Source of the DNA: Bombardia bombarda
Lineage: Eukaryota > Ascomycota > Sordariomycetes > Sordariales > Lasiosphaeriaceae
NCBI GenBank assembly: GCA_030512295.1
Contig: JAULSR010000004.1
Span: 62,001-126,000 of the forward strand
Length of the DNA: 64,000 nt
Direction of reading: 5' to 3'
Shown: piece after piece, positions 9,986-21,253 of the stretch
How the letters are laid out: each line of letters starts with the position of its first letter
Numbering within the stretch: position 1 is the first letter of the stretch
Notes under the pieces: model-generated
Seen by the model: only the letters and a program-made list of their open reading frames with translations
What the model was told of the DNA's origin: nothing
Databases searched by the model: none
Position numbers and translations under genes: made by a program

Positions 9986-12633
9986 TTTGAAGGATTTTGT
10001 GGTGTTTGACCGAAGAAATTAAAAACGAGAAATGCTGGCTAGAGAGTTGAAAGAGAGGTTGGGCGTGGGTTGTGTAGAGAAGGTCGAGGCCAGAGAGTGG
10101 GCGGGTTAGATTCGAGAAAAAAAAGAGAGGGGGAGGATTACTGGAGGAGGGGTCGTCGGCTAGGAGGGGCAAGTTTCTTTCCCACGCTAACCCATCCTGG
10201 AATAGCTGCTGTCAAGGGAAACCCAATGCTTGGCGGGTCGCTCGCCGCCCTTCTTTCCTAGCCAACCTAAGGCTTCAGATAGCATGCAAAGAGCATGATA
10301 GGAGGTAGGGCTGCTTCTGGACATGAGTAAAAAGATACTTTTGCGGGCTTACTGTTGCTTTGAGAGTGTGAATTCTTTTCTGAGATATCGTAGTGGTCTT
10401 TTAGAGTTTTCTGTATTTTACATATATACTACGGTACCGTGTATCCTTTATGTGTGGACAGGCGGACGTCATAAGCATGAACAGGTTAGCCAGACCAACT
10501 AAAACTTATTCGAAGTTTGGATATTTGTTCAACTTGAAGTACCGATGATGTGTCCGCTGGATTTCTATGATGATCATACGTGCTGCAAATCAACAGATTA
10601 GCTTCATGGCTACTGGGCTTCAAAGCACAGACAATGTTCCCCTGAGTACCTCTATGGTTACCAAACACACTCTTCACATAGCAGTAGGGCTAATGAGGTG
10701 GGTGTGCATCTATGCCGGGTACTCAACCAAGCATGATATAGCGATGCGTCGTAAGAAAAGCTCCTGAACTATCGTGTTGAGTTACTGATACTGCTGTACG
10801 GGAAGTATACTACTATTACTATTAATGGTATAACTTCCATGTCTCCATTTGTGGGCTACTATGAGTACTGGTGTTCTTGTTTTTGTTAGGCTCATAAATC
10901 CAAGCTTACCGTAAGTGTCTCCTGATAACGGTGACTATATTGGTTCTGATATCTTGAAGGATAATGCTCTGAATCAAATGGAGTAAGACAAAGTTTAAGG
11001 AATCAAAGCAAGAAGATCGAACCCTAAACTGATAATATGTGTGTATAAGAGACACTTTGACCAGACGTTCATGGGGAAAGTTTGCTTGCTCCGTTGAGTT
11101 GAACACATATTTCGCAAAAACAAAGTGATTTTCACATGTGAACTGACATACCGTTTGAAACAAGACTTTGTGAGGCTAGTCACAAGATTCCCAGTTTTTA
11201 TTTTTCTCTTTAGGGCTGCAAGGAACTTGATACTCTATTAGTAGAATCCCGCACAAAGAGACGGGGATAATCAGAGCTCGGTCGGCTCGAAACTTCAAGC
11301 TGTCGAGTATAGTTCGTGATGTCCCCTCGAGATCTCCTGGACCCGGAGCTGCTATGCTCATCGTGGTTAGTCCTCTTTGCCGGGCCGGGGCCGCAGTCTC
11401 CGCTTCGCCGTTTCATCCGGGAAAGCACGACGATACTTCCTGTAGGAGCAGAACATGCGGGGGGCAAATCATAAGTTGAGCCCTGGTGGAGAAACATGCA
11501 AGATTTTTGCTGGTTTGACGCCTCTGTCTAACTTGCACGCTTTCCGCTTCCAACGGATGCATCTTGCATTTTTCAGCACGTGGTGGATCATGGACGTTTT
11601 TGGGTGCGTGGTGAGATAAGTGGTGCAGGTGAGTGGTGAGTGGTGACTGGCCGCAAGCATCCATCCACCCATCGCATTGGATCAATTGGATGTGCAGGAG
11701 GGGCCCAGACCAGCCAAACCTGGCTGCTTGGATCGGACGCGGGAATGCACCACCGCTGAACGCACGCACCCCTGCCAAGACCTCGCACTTGGCTTCTATA
11801 GGCTGCCCAACTGTCCATCCGAAGAATGAATTGACAGTCGGTCCATCACCAACGACGATGCACCGGAGACGAGGGACCATAGTAAATATGTGAACATCAC
11901 TCGACGGATGCCAAGAATGGGCCGGTGAGTAGCAGACATTAGCGAGTTCATTGCCCAAACGAGACGGCCCTATGATCCGTTCATGGGGAAAATAGACAGA
12001 TTGTGCTGGCCGCAACATCAGTTCTTCCCTCTAGTTTCGTTGCTTACCAAAGCAAAAAAGAACCTCGAGTGGCTCGATGTGTGGCGATAAACAGGAGACG
12101 GATCGGCGGTTGATTCAAGGCCAAGCGAGATTGATAAGGAAAAGCGTGCTGACATAGGGCACAGTGGGGAGACAGACAGCCGCGGCGCCCGAATGCACTG
12201 GAACGCGCCGCGAGCTAACCTTGTGAGCCTTGGTTCCTTCGTACAAGGAGCCAAAGTCGGTGCCTGGACGAGAGCGGCACAAACGCTATTGGCGGACAAG
12301 GCCAGGACCCCGTCACTGGGATACATCCATCCATATCCCGTAGGTCCCAGCCCGTCAGCTTATGACTTCCGAGCTTTTTCTCTCCTCACGAATGACGGGA
12401 AACCTACCTGCCCGACCAGCTCGCCCGACCTTCCTTATGCCCGTAACTTAATAATACAAGCCGCCCTTTTTTGTCTATTGCTTGGTATGCGCGACGCGCG
12501 AATCTTTTGTCGGTTTTTTATCACCTGCATCACATTGCAAACGGCAGACAGTTTTGGGGGGGATTGAATTGCAGAGAAACGCCTACTGCCGCCGCTGCCC
12601 TCTGAGCCTCCGAGCCCTCTGAACCTCCTGCAT
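9986..12633. other. Long divergent spacer, TCTP / SUR2
   Basis: About 2.65 kb between opposite start codons. The TCTP-proximal part has a polypyrimidine tract on the minus strand (10114-10137). From 10.3 to 11.2 kb it is AT-rich. Open frames up to about 200 codons exist (for example 11413-12018, minus) but have no recognisable motif, no conserved composition and no matching neighbours. No tRNA A/B-box pair was found by eye. Confidence 0.5.
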
Positions 12634-13904
12634 ATGGTCAACTCGACCATGACTAGTCGCGCCATGGCGAACGCAACCTTCGCGTCCGACTTGCCCCCGT
12701 TACCGGCCTATGAGCTCAGGCCAATGCCCGACCTGCTGCCATTCATCTCCGATTTCTGGCTGTCGCTCCTCCTCCCGCACTTCGCCTACTGGGTCGTGTC
12801 TATGATCTTCCACGTCATCGACACCTACGACCTCTTCCCGCAGTACCGTCTACACACGCCCGCCGAGATCACGCAGCGCAACCTCGCCTCGCGCTGGCAG
12901 GTTGCGCGCGATGTCGTTATCGAGCAGATCATCCAGATTGGCATGTCGACAACGCTGTCCCTGACGGAGCAGCGCCAGCAGATTGGCATGGAGGATTACG
13001 ATGTCGCCGTCTGGGCCACCCGCGTCCGCCTCGCACAGCGCGCCCTCCCCTCCATCCTCGGAGTGCTCGGACTCAACGCTGCCACTATCTCCAAGAACAT
13101 GGCCGCCTCTCACCCGCTTTTAGCCGGCGTCCTCGCCGGCGGCCACTACCCGTTCCTCATGACGGAGCTCGACGGAGCTACCGGGACACAGCACGTGCCC
13201 GTGTTCGCGACCTGGGAGCTGCTGGTCGCCAAGGCGGTATACTGGCTCATTATCCCGAGCATACAGCTCTGGTTTGCCGCCTGCTTCCTCGACACCTGGC
13301 AGTACTTCTGGCACCGGGCCATGCATGTAAACAAGTGGATGTACAGTAAGTTATTTAGCTCCCCTGCGTGCCAAGTTTTATGCATGCATGCAAATACATG
13401 GCATTCCAACCTCCCCCCCCCACCTTCCCTTTTCAATGCCGGATAGAGAGACAGACAGACAGAACAGACAACTAACCATCTCCACCACCAACAGCCCACT
13501 GGCACGCCCGCCACCACCGGCTCTACGTGCCCTACGCCTACGGCGCGCTGTACAACCACCCGGTCGAGGGCTTCGTGCTCGACACGCTGGGCGCTGGCAT
13601 CGCCTACAAGGTGTCGTTCCTCAGCCCGCGGCTGGGCCTGTGGTTCTTTGTCGGCAGCATGATGAAGACGGTCGACGACCACTGCGGCTACGCCCTGCCC
13701 TGGGACCCGCTGCAGCGCATCACGAGCAACAACGCGGCCTACCATGACATCCACCACCAGAGCTGGGGCATCAAGACAAACTACTCGCAGCCCTTCTTCA
13801 CTATGTGGGACAGACTCCTCGGGACCATGTGGAAGGGGGACACGTCGGGCAAGTACGAGCGCACGAGGACGGCGGCGGCGAGTAAGAAGAAGCCAAAGGC
13901 TTAG
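12634..13904 (+). CDS. SUR2: Sphinganine C4-monooxygenase (sphingolipid C4-hydroxylase)
   Basis: Exons 12634-13345 and 13495-13904 (149-base intron, GTAAGT..CAG) encode 373 residues. This is a di-iron membrane hydroxylase of the fatty acid hydroxylase superfamily that converts dihydrosphingosine to phytosphingosine in the ER. The three histidine clusters are visible: WHRAMH just before the intron, HWHARHHRLY just after it, and YHDIHHQ near the C-terminus. The intron falls inside the catalytic core and the join gives MYTHWHARHH. Hydrophobic segments flank residues 25-50 and 190-225. The basic tail (ASKKKPKA) could be an ER retrieval signal. ATGs at 12649 and 12664 are alternative starts; 12634 is the first in frame. 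Confidence 0.93.
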
Positions 13905-14158
13905 ACTGATGAAAAGGTCGTGGTTTTTTTTTTTTTTGTTGTTGTTGTTTTTGGAATGTGAGATGGGTGGTTTGTATTAAAAAGAAGAAGAATTGGGCAG
14001 AAGGGAAAGGGAGGAATGCCAACGAGCTAGCCAGGCAGCCAGCCGCACGACGATGAGCATGGGTGGGTATGTATTAATTGTGGGCGGTTTACCTACCTAG
14101 CTTGCCTAGTGGGCTGGCAAAAGACATGCAAAGTACCTAGTATATGATGATTTGTTTA

Positions 14159-14441
14159 TGGGAAGAAGAAGAATAAGATGAGGAAGAGGAAGGAAAGAGG
14201 GAAGTGGGTTTTAATGATTGTTTGGATCGAGGTGGACAGGGAGGAGCTCTGTGGCATTAATCCCGTGAACAAATCAAAGAATGAGGAAAGAAGAGGATGA
14301 GGAGGGAGAGACAGAGAGATAAAAAGGGGAAAAAAGAAACTCAAATGACACAAACTCACCTGGGTTGCGTTCGTGCGTGAGTGGAAAGAAGGAAGGAAGG
14401 GAGGAACTGACCCAAAGGCAAAGAAAGGGAAGGAAGGGGAC
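14159..14441 (+). repeat. Purine-rich strand-asymmetric zone
   Basis: Three blocks (about 14159-14208, 14279-14340, 14380-14441) are almost all A and G on the plus strand, built of GGAA, GAGG and AAGG words. They are interrupted by mixed sequence. Confidence 0.6.
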
Positions 14442-15860
14442 AGACGACATTGGGGAGGCGTTTGCGATATCTATTTTATTCTTGAAAGCTTACTTAGTAT
14501 TGCTTGTTGCTTTTTTTTTTCATGTGTGTGTTTTGATCAAGGAAAGCTCTTGGTCAATTTTTTTTTTGTTTTTTTTTTGTTTGATCTTGCTCTTTTGCTT
14601 TCTGGTTCAGCAGCATATATTTAATGATATGGAGACGGAAGAGGAGGATGACTCGCACTAATTACGTCTACAACTGGACCGGCCTGGGTCTCGTAGGGCA
14701 AGGTAGTTTCTTGTCTGTGTGTGCGGGTGTGTACAAACGCTACTGATACCGAGGCGGGGTGCAGAAATAATAATGATGAATGGGGGAGTTGGGGTTTCTT
14801 TTGGATACAAATAATTTTCCTTTGGTGGGCGATATAATCTCTATTCGAGAGGCCTTGGTGGTTAAATAAGGTACCATTTTCCTGCCGTGTTTCTTCTCGT
14901 AGCCTTCTTACTCTTCACTCACTTTAATAGAATGACACCATCAGTTACAGCACTGTTTAAATCACACGTAAACAAGATCAACAAATCGATATCGTAGTTG
15001 GGGGTGGCGCTATTTCTTGTTGTGTAGTGTATGAAAGTTACTGTTTACAGGAACATGTAAAGATGAGGCCCGGATTCACACGCTAAGTTCTGGCGTCACC
15101 ATTTTAAAAAAGGATTGCCGCCCTTGCCGCTCTCGCTTTGCGCCGTATTAAGGGGCGGGTGAGGTGGTACATGTACGGACGTGTTTCCATGGAACCAACG
15201 TCACCAACTACCGAGCGGCGTTCCGCGGGGGCGGGGTGAGGGAGAAAAGGAAAGGGATACAGGAAAGGTGGGTGGATGGATGGATGGGGTTATTTTCTTG
15301 TTATTGCTTGTTTGTGCGATGGTAACTTCCATGCCAGATGGTTGCACCAGGAAACCGGGCTGACGGGGCACGGGTGTGTTAGTGAGAGAGGAGAGGGAGG
15401 CAAATGGGAGGCACCTCACCCACTGAGCCCCGATGAGTACGAAATATATTACCTACAACTTCGCAGTGGTTCTTTTTAAAGATAGGTGCCTTGGGTTGCT
15501 GTGTTTCGGTCTACCGTCCGCCCCAGTGCGGAAGAGAGGGCGATCCGATGTATATCTAATCTCTGAAGTGTAAGCAAGGGATGTAAATCTATTGAAGGAT
15601 CTCCTCGTTGTGAACTTCTCTTAGACCCGGTGAGCCTGTGTAGTGTATGTACGACTCTGAACGAAAACCGGCCGGGGGAGACAAACACAGGACCGTTGCC
15701 AATATCGGAGAGGAGATGAAGATGCCACAAACGCAGGGAGAAAGAGCTCTCGCAAGTCCGCCCGGGGACTATCCCCGTGGCAATGATGGGTGATGGGTGG
15801 GTTTTGTCTTATACGATCGATGCACAACAACGGGCATGGGGGGATAAATGCCGGCGCACG

Positions 15861-15879
15861 ACAGACAGACAGACAGACA
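15861..15879 (+). repeat. (ACAG)n microsatellite
   Basis: Four perfect ACAG units followed by ACA, in the SUR2 downstream spacer. Confidence 0.8.
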
Positions 15880-16172
15880 TACAGCCCCCCATGTATGTAT
15901 CCGTAATTTTACCTAGTTAGGTTACCGGACACCGTAGAATTGTTCGAGAATATTTTATCGGGTACCCTGCCTATCCGCCACTCACCCATCAACCTCCGAC
16001 ACTGTCTCAGAAATTCCCTTGAGACCTTGTGGTTGACTTGGGTAACGAGCGGCCTAGAGGGAAATTATGGGGAAATTATGGGAAAGGAAAACCGCAAATG
16101 TCGATTGCTACAGACCTTTCATAGATCCGAGCGCCATGACCATCATGACCGTATTTCTATGTCGGTCGTTGG

Positions 16173-16198
16173 TATGTAGTGTAGATATGTAGTGTAGA
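16173..16198 (+). repeat. 13-bp tandem duplication
   Basis: Two adjacent perfect copies of TATGTAGTGTAGA in the same spacer. Confidence 0.8.
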
Positions 16199-16237
16199 TA
16201 ATGACAAGAGCAACAACCGGACGTTTTTCCTGCCGGG

Positions 16238-16264
16238 CGTCGTCGTCGTCGTCGTCGTCGTCGT
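16238..16264 (+). repeat. (CGT)9 microsatellite
   Basis: Nine perfect CGT units in non-coding spacer; read on the minus strand they would encode Asp repeats, but no gene context supports that. Confidence 0.85.
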
Positions 16265-19033
16265 CTAGGTTGATGCGGCCGACATGGTCGCAGACGATGC
16301 CTGTTTTGTGCGCCACATTGTATGTTACGCCATGCGCCGCCATCCCATGCTGTGTAAAGTATGTAGGGTGTCACAGGTGACGCTTTTCCTTGGCCATTAT
16401 ACTAACAGCTCTCATCTCAGCTGGGAATTCGCATCCCACAAACAGAGGTTTGACCACGGCCATATCCTTCACTGCGATCATCCACGACGACTGGTGGCCC
16501 TTGAGTGCAGTGCACACATGACGACGCCGGAGATGGCGATCTCGCGAGCTCTGTGCTGTGGTCAATCAACTGCCGAGACAAGTGACTCGGACGCCGCGGC
16601 GCTTATTTCGGACACGAACTCCAACCCGATTATGGGCGAGACAATCATGGTAATCAAGTTGCAACATCGAGTCCTCCGTGGTTTGTTTTGTCGTTGTTTG
16701 TCAGTGCTTTTGAGATTTGATAATTGAGATTTGATATTCGGGAAACGGCTGTCGACGTCTACTGTGTAGGGGAGGTACAAAGATAGGTACTCGGTACCAG
16801 GAAGTGGTTCGCCTGGTGGAGGTTCTCCACTTTAGTATGGGGCGTCAGGGATATTACTGTCGGCCGACTGGATGGCCTGTGCACCCTTCTTGAGACGAAA
16901 CCGGCCTTGTCATCTCACCATCTCAAATTAACCCATTTACCCCTGGCGGTAAGAATGTGTGCGCTGTCCACCACCTAACTCGAAGCTAACAATAAAGTGT
17001 CATTATTATGAAGGATACAATGTAGTGATTGATGATTACACCCGGAGACTTGTCAATCATCTTCGACCTCTGCTGAGATGTATCAAGTAACCAATTGGCC
17101 AGCCGACTGCCAACAAATCAAGGAGACAGTGTCGGACCACATGGGCGAGGGCACCAATGACGAGGCGAGGGACGCGAGATGACTGCGGATATGCAGCAGC
17201 CTGCACTTAGACGGGAGCGGAAGTGTTGTCAGCCGGGCGGGACTTTGAGGCAGATACTGGCGCAGCTGGGTAAAGTGTGAATGCCCATCGTCTGCCCTTT
17301 TCAAGGTATCTTATGTAATTACAAACCTATTGATCTCAAGGCAGAGTCTGTCGTTGCTTCCGTATTGGGCTCAATCGACCCATCAGCCCACCTGGGCGTC
17401 GCATCTACGTGTATCAGGGCAATTCCGGGTTGGGTCGTCATTGCCAGCTGGATTACTCCATCGAATCTCCTTTTCCCCGGACCATCCCAAGCTCGTCCGA
17501 CAATGCCATGCTTCCAGAGCTATCCAGATTGCTTACACTAGCTGGCCGGATCACTTGCTTGGCCTTCAAGCCTCCAGCCCTCATCATCTTTCTTGGACGA
17601 CCAATTGAACATGATGCCCGACGGCTGCATTGCTGCATTGCTAGCTTGGCCGAGCTCCTCTACACAACCGCAAGACCGCCGCGGCGCAAGCAGGCTTTGA
17701 GCAGAACAGCGCATCATTGTCCCCTCCGCTGGCTGCGTCAAGCAGGTCTCAGTCCTCACTTAATTGCCAAATAGCGTGTGCATGCAAGGTGGGGGTGCAA
17801 TGCACGCTCTCTCCCCATCTCTGTCTCTCTGTGCCCCAGTCGGCAATGATTGATGGTCGATGATTGACGATCGTAGGTCGCGGGATGCAACTGCCACGAC
17901 AAAGGACGAAATCAAATTTTACAGATTAGCACTCATTGTCTCGTTGCCGTCGTCGTTGCCATCGTGTTCTAACCCTTGAGCTCGGCAGTCAGCCCCAGGG
18001 CTGTCTTGATTAGCCACCATTGCGGGTGCCCGCCTTGCCTGGAGCTGTCGCCGCACGCACGGGAGGCCAGGTACCAATGCCACCTTAGCAGGCCCCAGTT
18101 TGACTTTATTCGACCTTTGCTCATACACATGGCCCACATGGCCGGCAGGGCCTTGCAGGGAGCTAGTCTCTCCTAGTGTGTAGCATGCTGCATGGCTGAG
18201 CTTGAGCCCTGGCGAGATTAACCATGCACAAAGCCGGCCCAATCCCAGCCATGGTTGTGTTGAAGCCATCGAATTGCACGATCCGCATTCGGTATCCATC
18301 CCCTGCTAGAGCCGTCTCTGCCGCACCTGGAACAGGCGGCCAAAGCGCCTCGAGGCGCCTCCAGCTGCCCTCTGGGCCATTGGCAGCTCCAGTAGTCCAG
18401 CTCCCCTCAACCCAAGAGAGCCAAGAGGGGGATAAGAGGGACAAAGCACGAGGGAAGACGGGAGGAGCGACGAGCTGAAATAGCTCGTTGCGCCTCCATC
18501 GTGTCGACCACGAGGGACGAGGAAGCAGAAGTCTTCAGACCTTGCATCTATCTCAAACCTCAAACCAGCCCATCACATTTATTACGAATAGCTTTTTCCA
18601 ATTTATTTCCATTTAAGCAAACGCGGCACAGTCAAGATTCAAGGGTTCCTCCCGTCTTGCTTGCATGTTGGGCCGCGCTCGTTTGACTGACAGAAATATC
18701 AACCTGCACCTGGGTGGGTGAATTCGAAACATCAACCCTTGTCGTCGCCGCTTGTTCACTTTTAAGCGCTGTCCACTCAGATCGACTGCCCAGCAACGAG
18801 CTCACCATCACGGCGCTTCCGAGTCTGTCTGGCCAGCCCTATTGGCTCAGCACCCCATCCTTCAATTCCCAGCGACAGGAACAGCTGGCACGCCTGCTGT
18901 GCTGGCCATATTACCCTGCCGAGTCCCAGCCGCCGGACAACAGGGCTCTTTTGGGTTATAAGACGGCTTCCGCACTTCTGTATCCTAGAGACTTGTCTGC
19001 TTAGACGCGACAAGTCAACCTCAAGTCCTCGGC

Positions 19034-21253
19034 ATGGATCCGACCACCACGCTCTTTACCTTCATGTTGTGAGTTTTTCTTGGAGTTCAATTTTTGCTTG
19101 TTGTTGTTGTTGTTGTTGTTGTCATTGTCAGCCAAATTTCCTTTTTTTTTTTGTCTCGCTTCGCCGCATAAATCCGCACTGAGTGCGAAATATCCTGCCT
19201 TCATTTCTTAGTCCACCGGCACACTCTTTCGCCGGGTCCGTTTACCCACTTCTCTCGCTACCGATAGACTTATACGTCTTACTGCGTTGCTGTGAGTTTA
19301 ACGTTGTGGGTGTCTCCGTATGGAACCGATTGGCGAATTGTTCCACCGGTCTTTGGCTCCCGATGGAGTCATGCAAGGGGTTGTCAACAAACGAATCTCA
19401 CTGTCGATAATTACTTTGTTTGGCGCTCCGCAAATCTTACAATATCAATACGAGAGCGCCTGGTCGTCATTTTTGTACATTATTCTTTTGGTCCGAATTC
19501 CTGTTCGGGTCCAGGAGTGCTCACTCTGAAGGTCTATCATTGCTATCACTCTTAGATGATGGACCCGAAGCCATAGCCCTTTACCTCACTCAGTTCTATC
19601 AATGTCTTACCTCTGGCATTGACATGCCTGCCCCAACCACTCGCGATGTTACAGACTGGTGTGCCAATTTCATTCAGGTGAACTGACAACATTGTAGACA
19701 GACCCATCCTTCGGTCCAAGCTGTGCATCTCGTCGGATCTTGGGACAACTTTGCCAAAGCTCACACCATGGAACGCGATGCTCGACGCGACCGCGGCCAA
19801 TGGCGAGGATGCTACTCGTTCAAGGGCATAATCTGCGACGGCGATGATGGAAGCATTCCACGTCGAAACGGAGGGCTTAAGATGGGGCAGACATACTACT
19901 ATTACGTGAGATTCCTCAGCCTGTCAGATAATGTCTCTGAATCCCTGTCACTGACCTAGACCTTAGTATGAACTAGATGGAACTGCCGAGACACACGATC
20001 CCTCATTGCCATCAACAAACACATGTCCATACCTCCCAGGCCAGACTGTAAATACCCTTTGGGTCCCCGTCGAACAGTCCATCAGGTCGCGAAGTGCATC
20101 AATGAACTCTCTACGCGACGAGAATTACCAAACGATGAACCCAGCAGACAAGTTCATCAAGCCAAGGCCGGTACCATCCGTCCCGGTAGAGCCCCCTCTC
20201 GTTCAACGCGTCGATACCGCGCCGGCACGCCTCAACCATAAGCGATCAGCAAGATCGTTGTCGCCTGGGTCGTGGGCTTTCTCCCCTCGGAAGTTGTTCA
20301 CTCGCAAGGCAAGCTCTTCATCTTTGAAGGACCGTGCCCAATCTCCACCTCTTGAGGACGACAGGAGTATCAAGTCGACCGAAGGAAGTCGCTCCAGAGA
20401 CATCTCTCCCGAATCGTTGCGCAGATTCCTATCCGATACTCCAACGGAAGAAGAGCACCGGACAAACGATCATCGGCCTGCGATAATCATTCCTGAAGAC
20501 ATTGTGGAAGAGAACGAGGACGATGACAACTTTGCCACCTCAGCTTTGTCAGAGAACTTACCCTTCACTGGGCTATCGCCCCCTCCTACTCAGCGATCCA
20601 CGACACCTTCGCCCCCGTCAACGATTGTTTCCCTTTCCAATCCCTTGCCCAAGGCTTCCGTAGTCGAGCCACAGACTGAGAAGACTGTCCCTGCCGCGCC
20701 AACGCGACCGCCCCCTCCGGTGCCTCATGCTCTTAGCGTCACGGTCCCGGGACCTCAGTCGTATTTCTCCTTTTCCGATTATGGTATTTTCTCGCACAAC
20801 TCACCCAAATCTCCTGGTTCCAACTCGCTACCCTCATTCTATCACTCCGAGGATGACGAGGAGGAGGACGTGTCTGCATACGACGGCGACGTGCGGTCAC
20901 CCCAACCCCCTCGAGAGATCGAGTCATCGTTGACATCGGCAGCATCTTCTTTCAGCTACAACAAGATGAGCAAACCTCAAACGCTCGCTAAGCGGAATTT
21001 CGACGCCACTCTCTCGACCTACAGCCTCCCTCGATCTTCTCTTCAGGATGATGCGGCGGTGAAGCTCGGTTCCTCGGTTGTCAATGTCGCATCTGCGTCC
21101 CCGACCATTGTGGCCAGAGGTGATGGGACAGACGACGTAGTGCCTTTCCAAGTTGGAAATACCTCTTCGCTTCTGACCAGCCATATTCCCAACTCGGGTC
21201 TTGATAACCTTTTGAGTGAACTGGGCTGGATGGCCAATGTCATTCGTGGCTGA
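19034..21253 (+). CDS. Protein with AMPK/CBM48-like glycogen-binding domain and disordered tail
   Basis: Three exons, 19034-19068, 19698-19905 and 19967-21253, give 509 residues. The unusually long first intron (629 bases) removes an in-frame TGA at 19687. Its join makes MDPTTTLFTFML + QTHPSVQAVHLVGSWDNF, which reads as the start of an E-set/AMPK1-CBM fold. Conserved-looking elements are VHLVGSWDNF, QWRGCYSF and, across the second intron, QTYYYYYELDG, ending at about residue 105. The rest is Ser/Pro-rich and acidic with no clear domain. It resembles a family of fungal proteins with this fold whose function I do not know. Glycogen binding is an inference from the fold. The exon 1 choice depends on fit to that family rather than on transcript data. 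Confidence 0.78.
19098..19121 (+). repeat. (TTG)8 microsatellite in an intron
   Basis: Eight perfect TTG units inside intron 1 of the CBM48-like gene, 30 bases after the donor. Confidence 0.8.

Larger units (their letters stand above)
13905..19033. other. 5.1-kb spacer without a recognisable gene
   Basis: The largest gene-free stretch in the window, between SUR2 and the CBM48-like gene. It contains poly-T tracts (13925-13950, 14510-14580), a purine-rich zone (14159-14441), several microsatellites (listed separately) and CTACCTAG-type motifs (about 14092-14109, 15909-15917). Open frames at 16284-16727 and 17409-17774 lack any recognisable domain. The last 500 bases are pyrimidine-rich and probably belong to the leader of the downstream gene. 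No tRNA or rRNA seen. Confidence 0.5.

Noticed and set aside
11021..11034. GGGTTCGAT on the minus strand, resembling a tRNA B box.
   Set aside because: No matching A box, acceptor stem or cloverleaf around it.
11413..12018. A 201-codon minus-strand open frame in the TCTP/SUR2 spacer.
   Set aside because: No domain, no hydrophobic or repeat pattern of a real protein, and no splice-supported continuation.
16284..16727. A 147-codon open frame in the 5.1-kb spacer.
   Set aside because: Composition rich in Cys/His/Arg without ordered motifs; likely chance.
19678..19701. An apparent 24-base ultra-short intron (GTGAAC..ACAG) between an open frame ending in NFIQ and the CBM48-like domain.
   Set aside because: It would be far below the fungal minimum, and the upstream frame has no family features. 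Splicing from the exon at 19034-19068 to 19698 gives a natural N-terminus and removes the in-frame stop.
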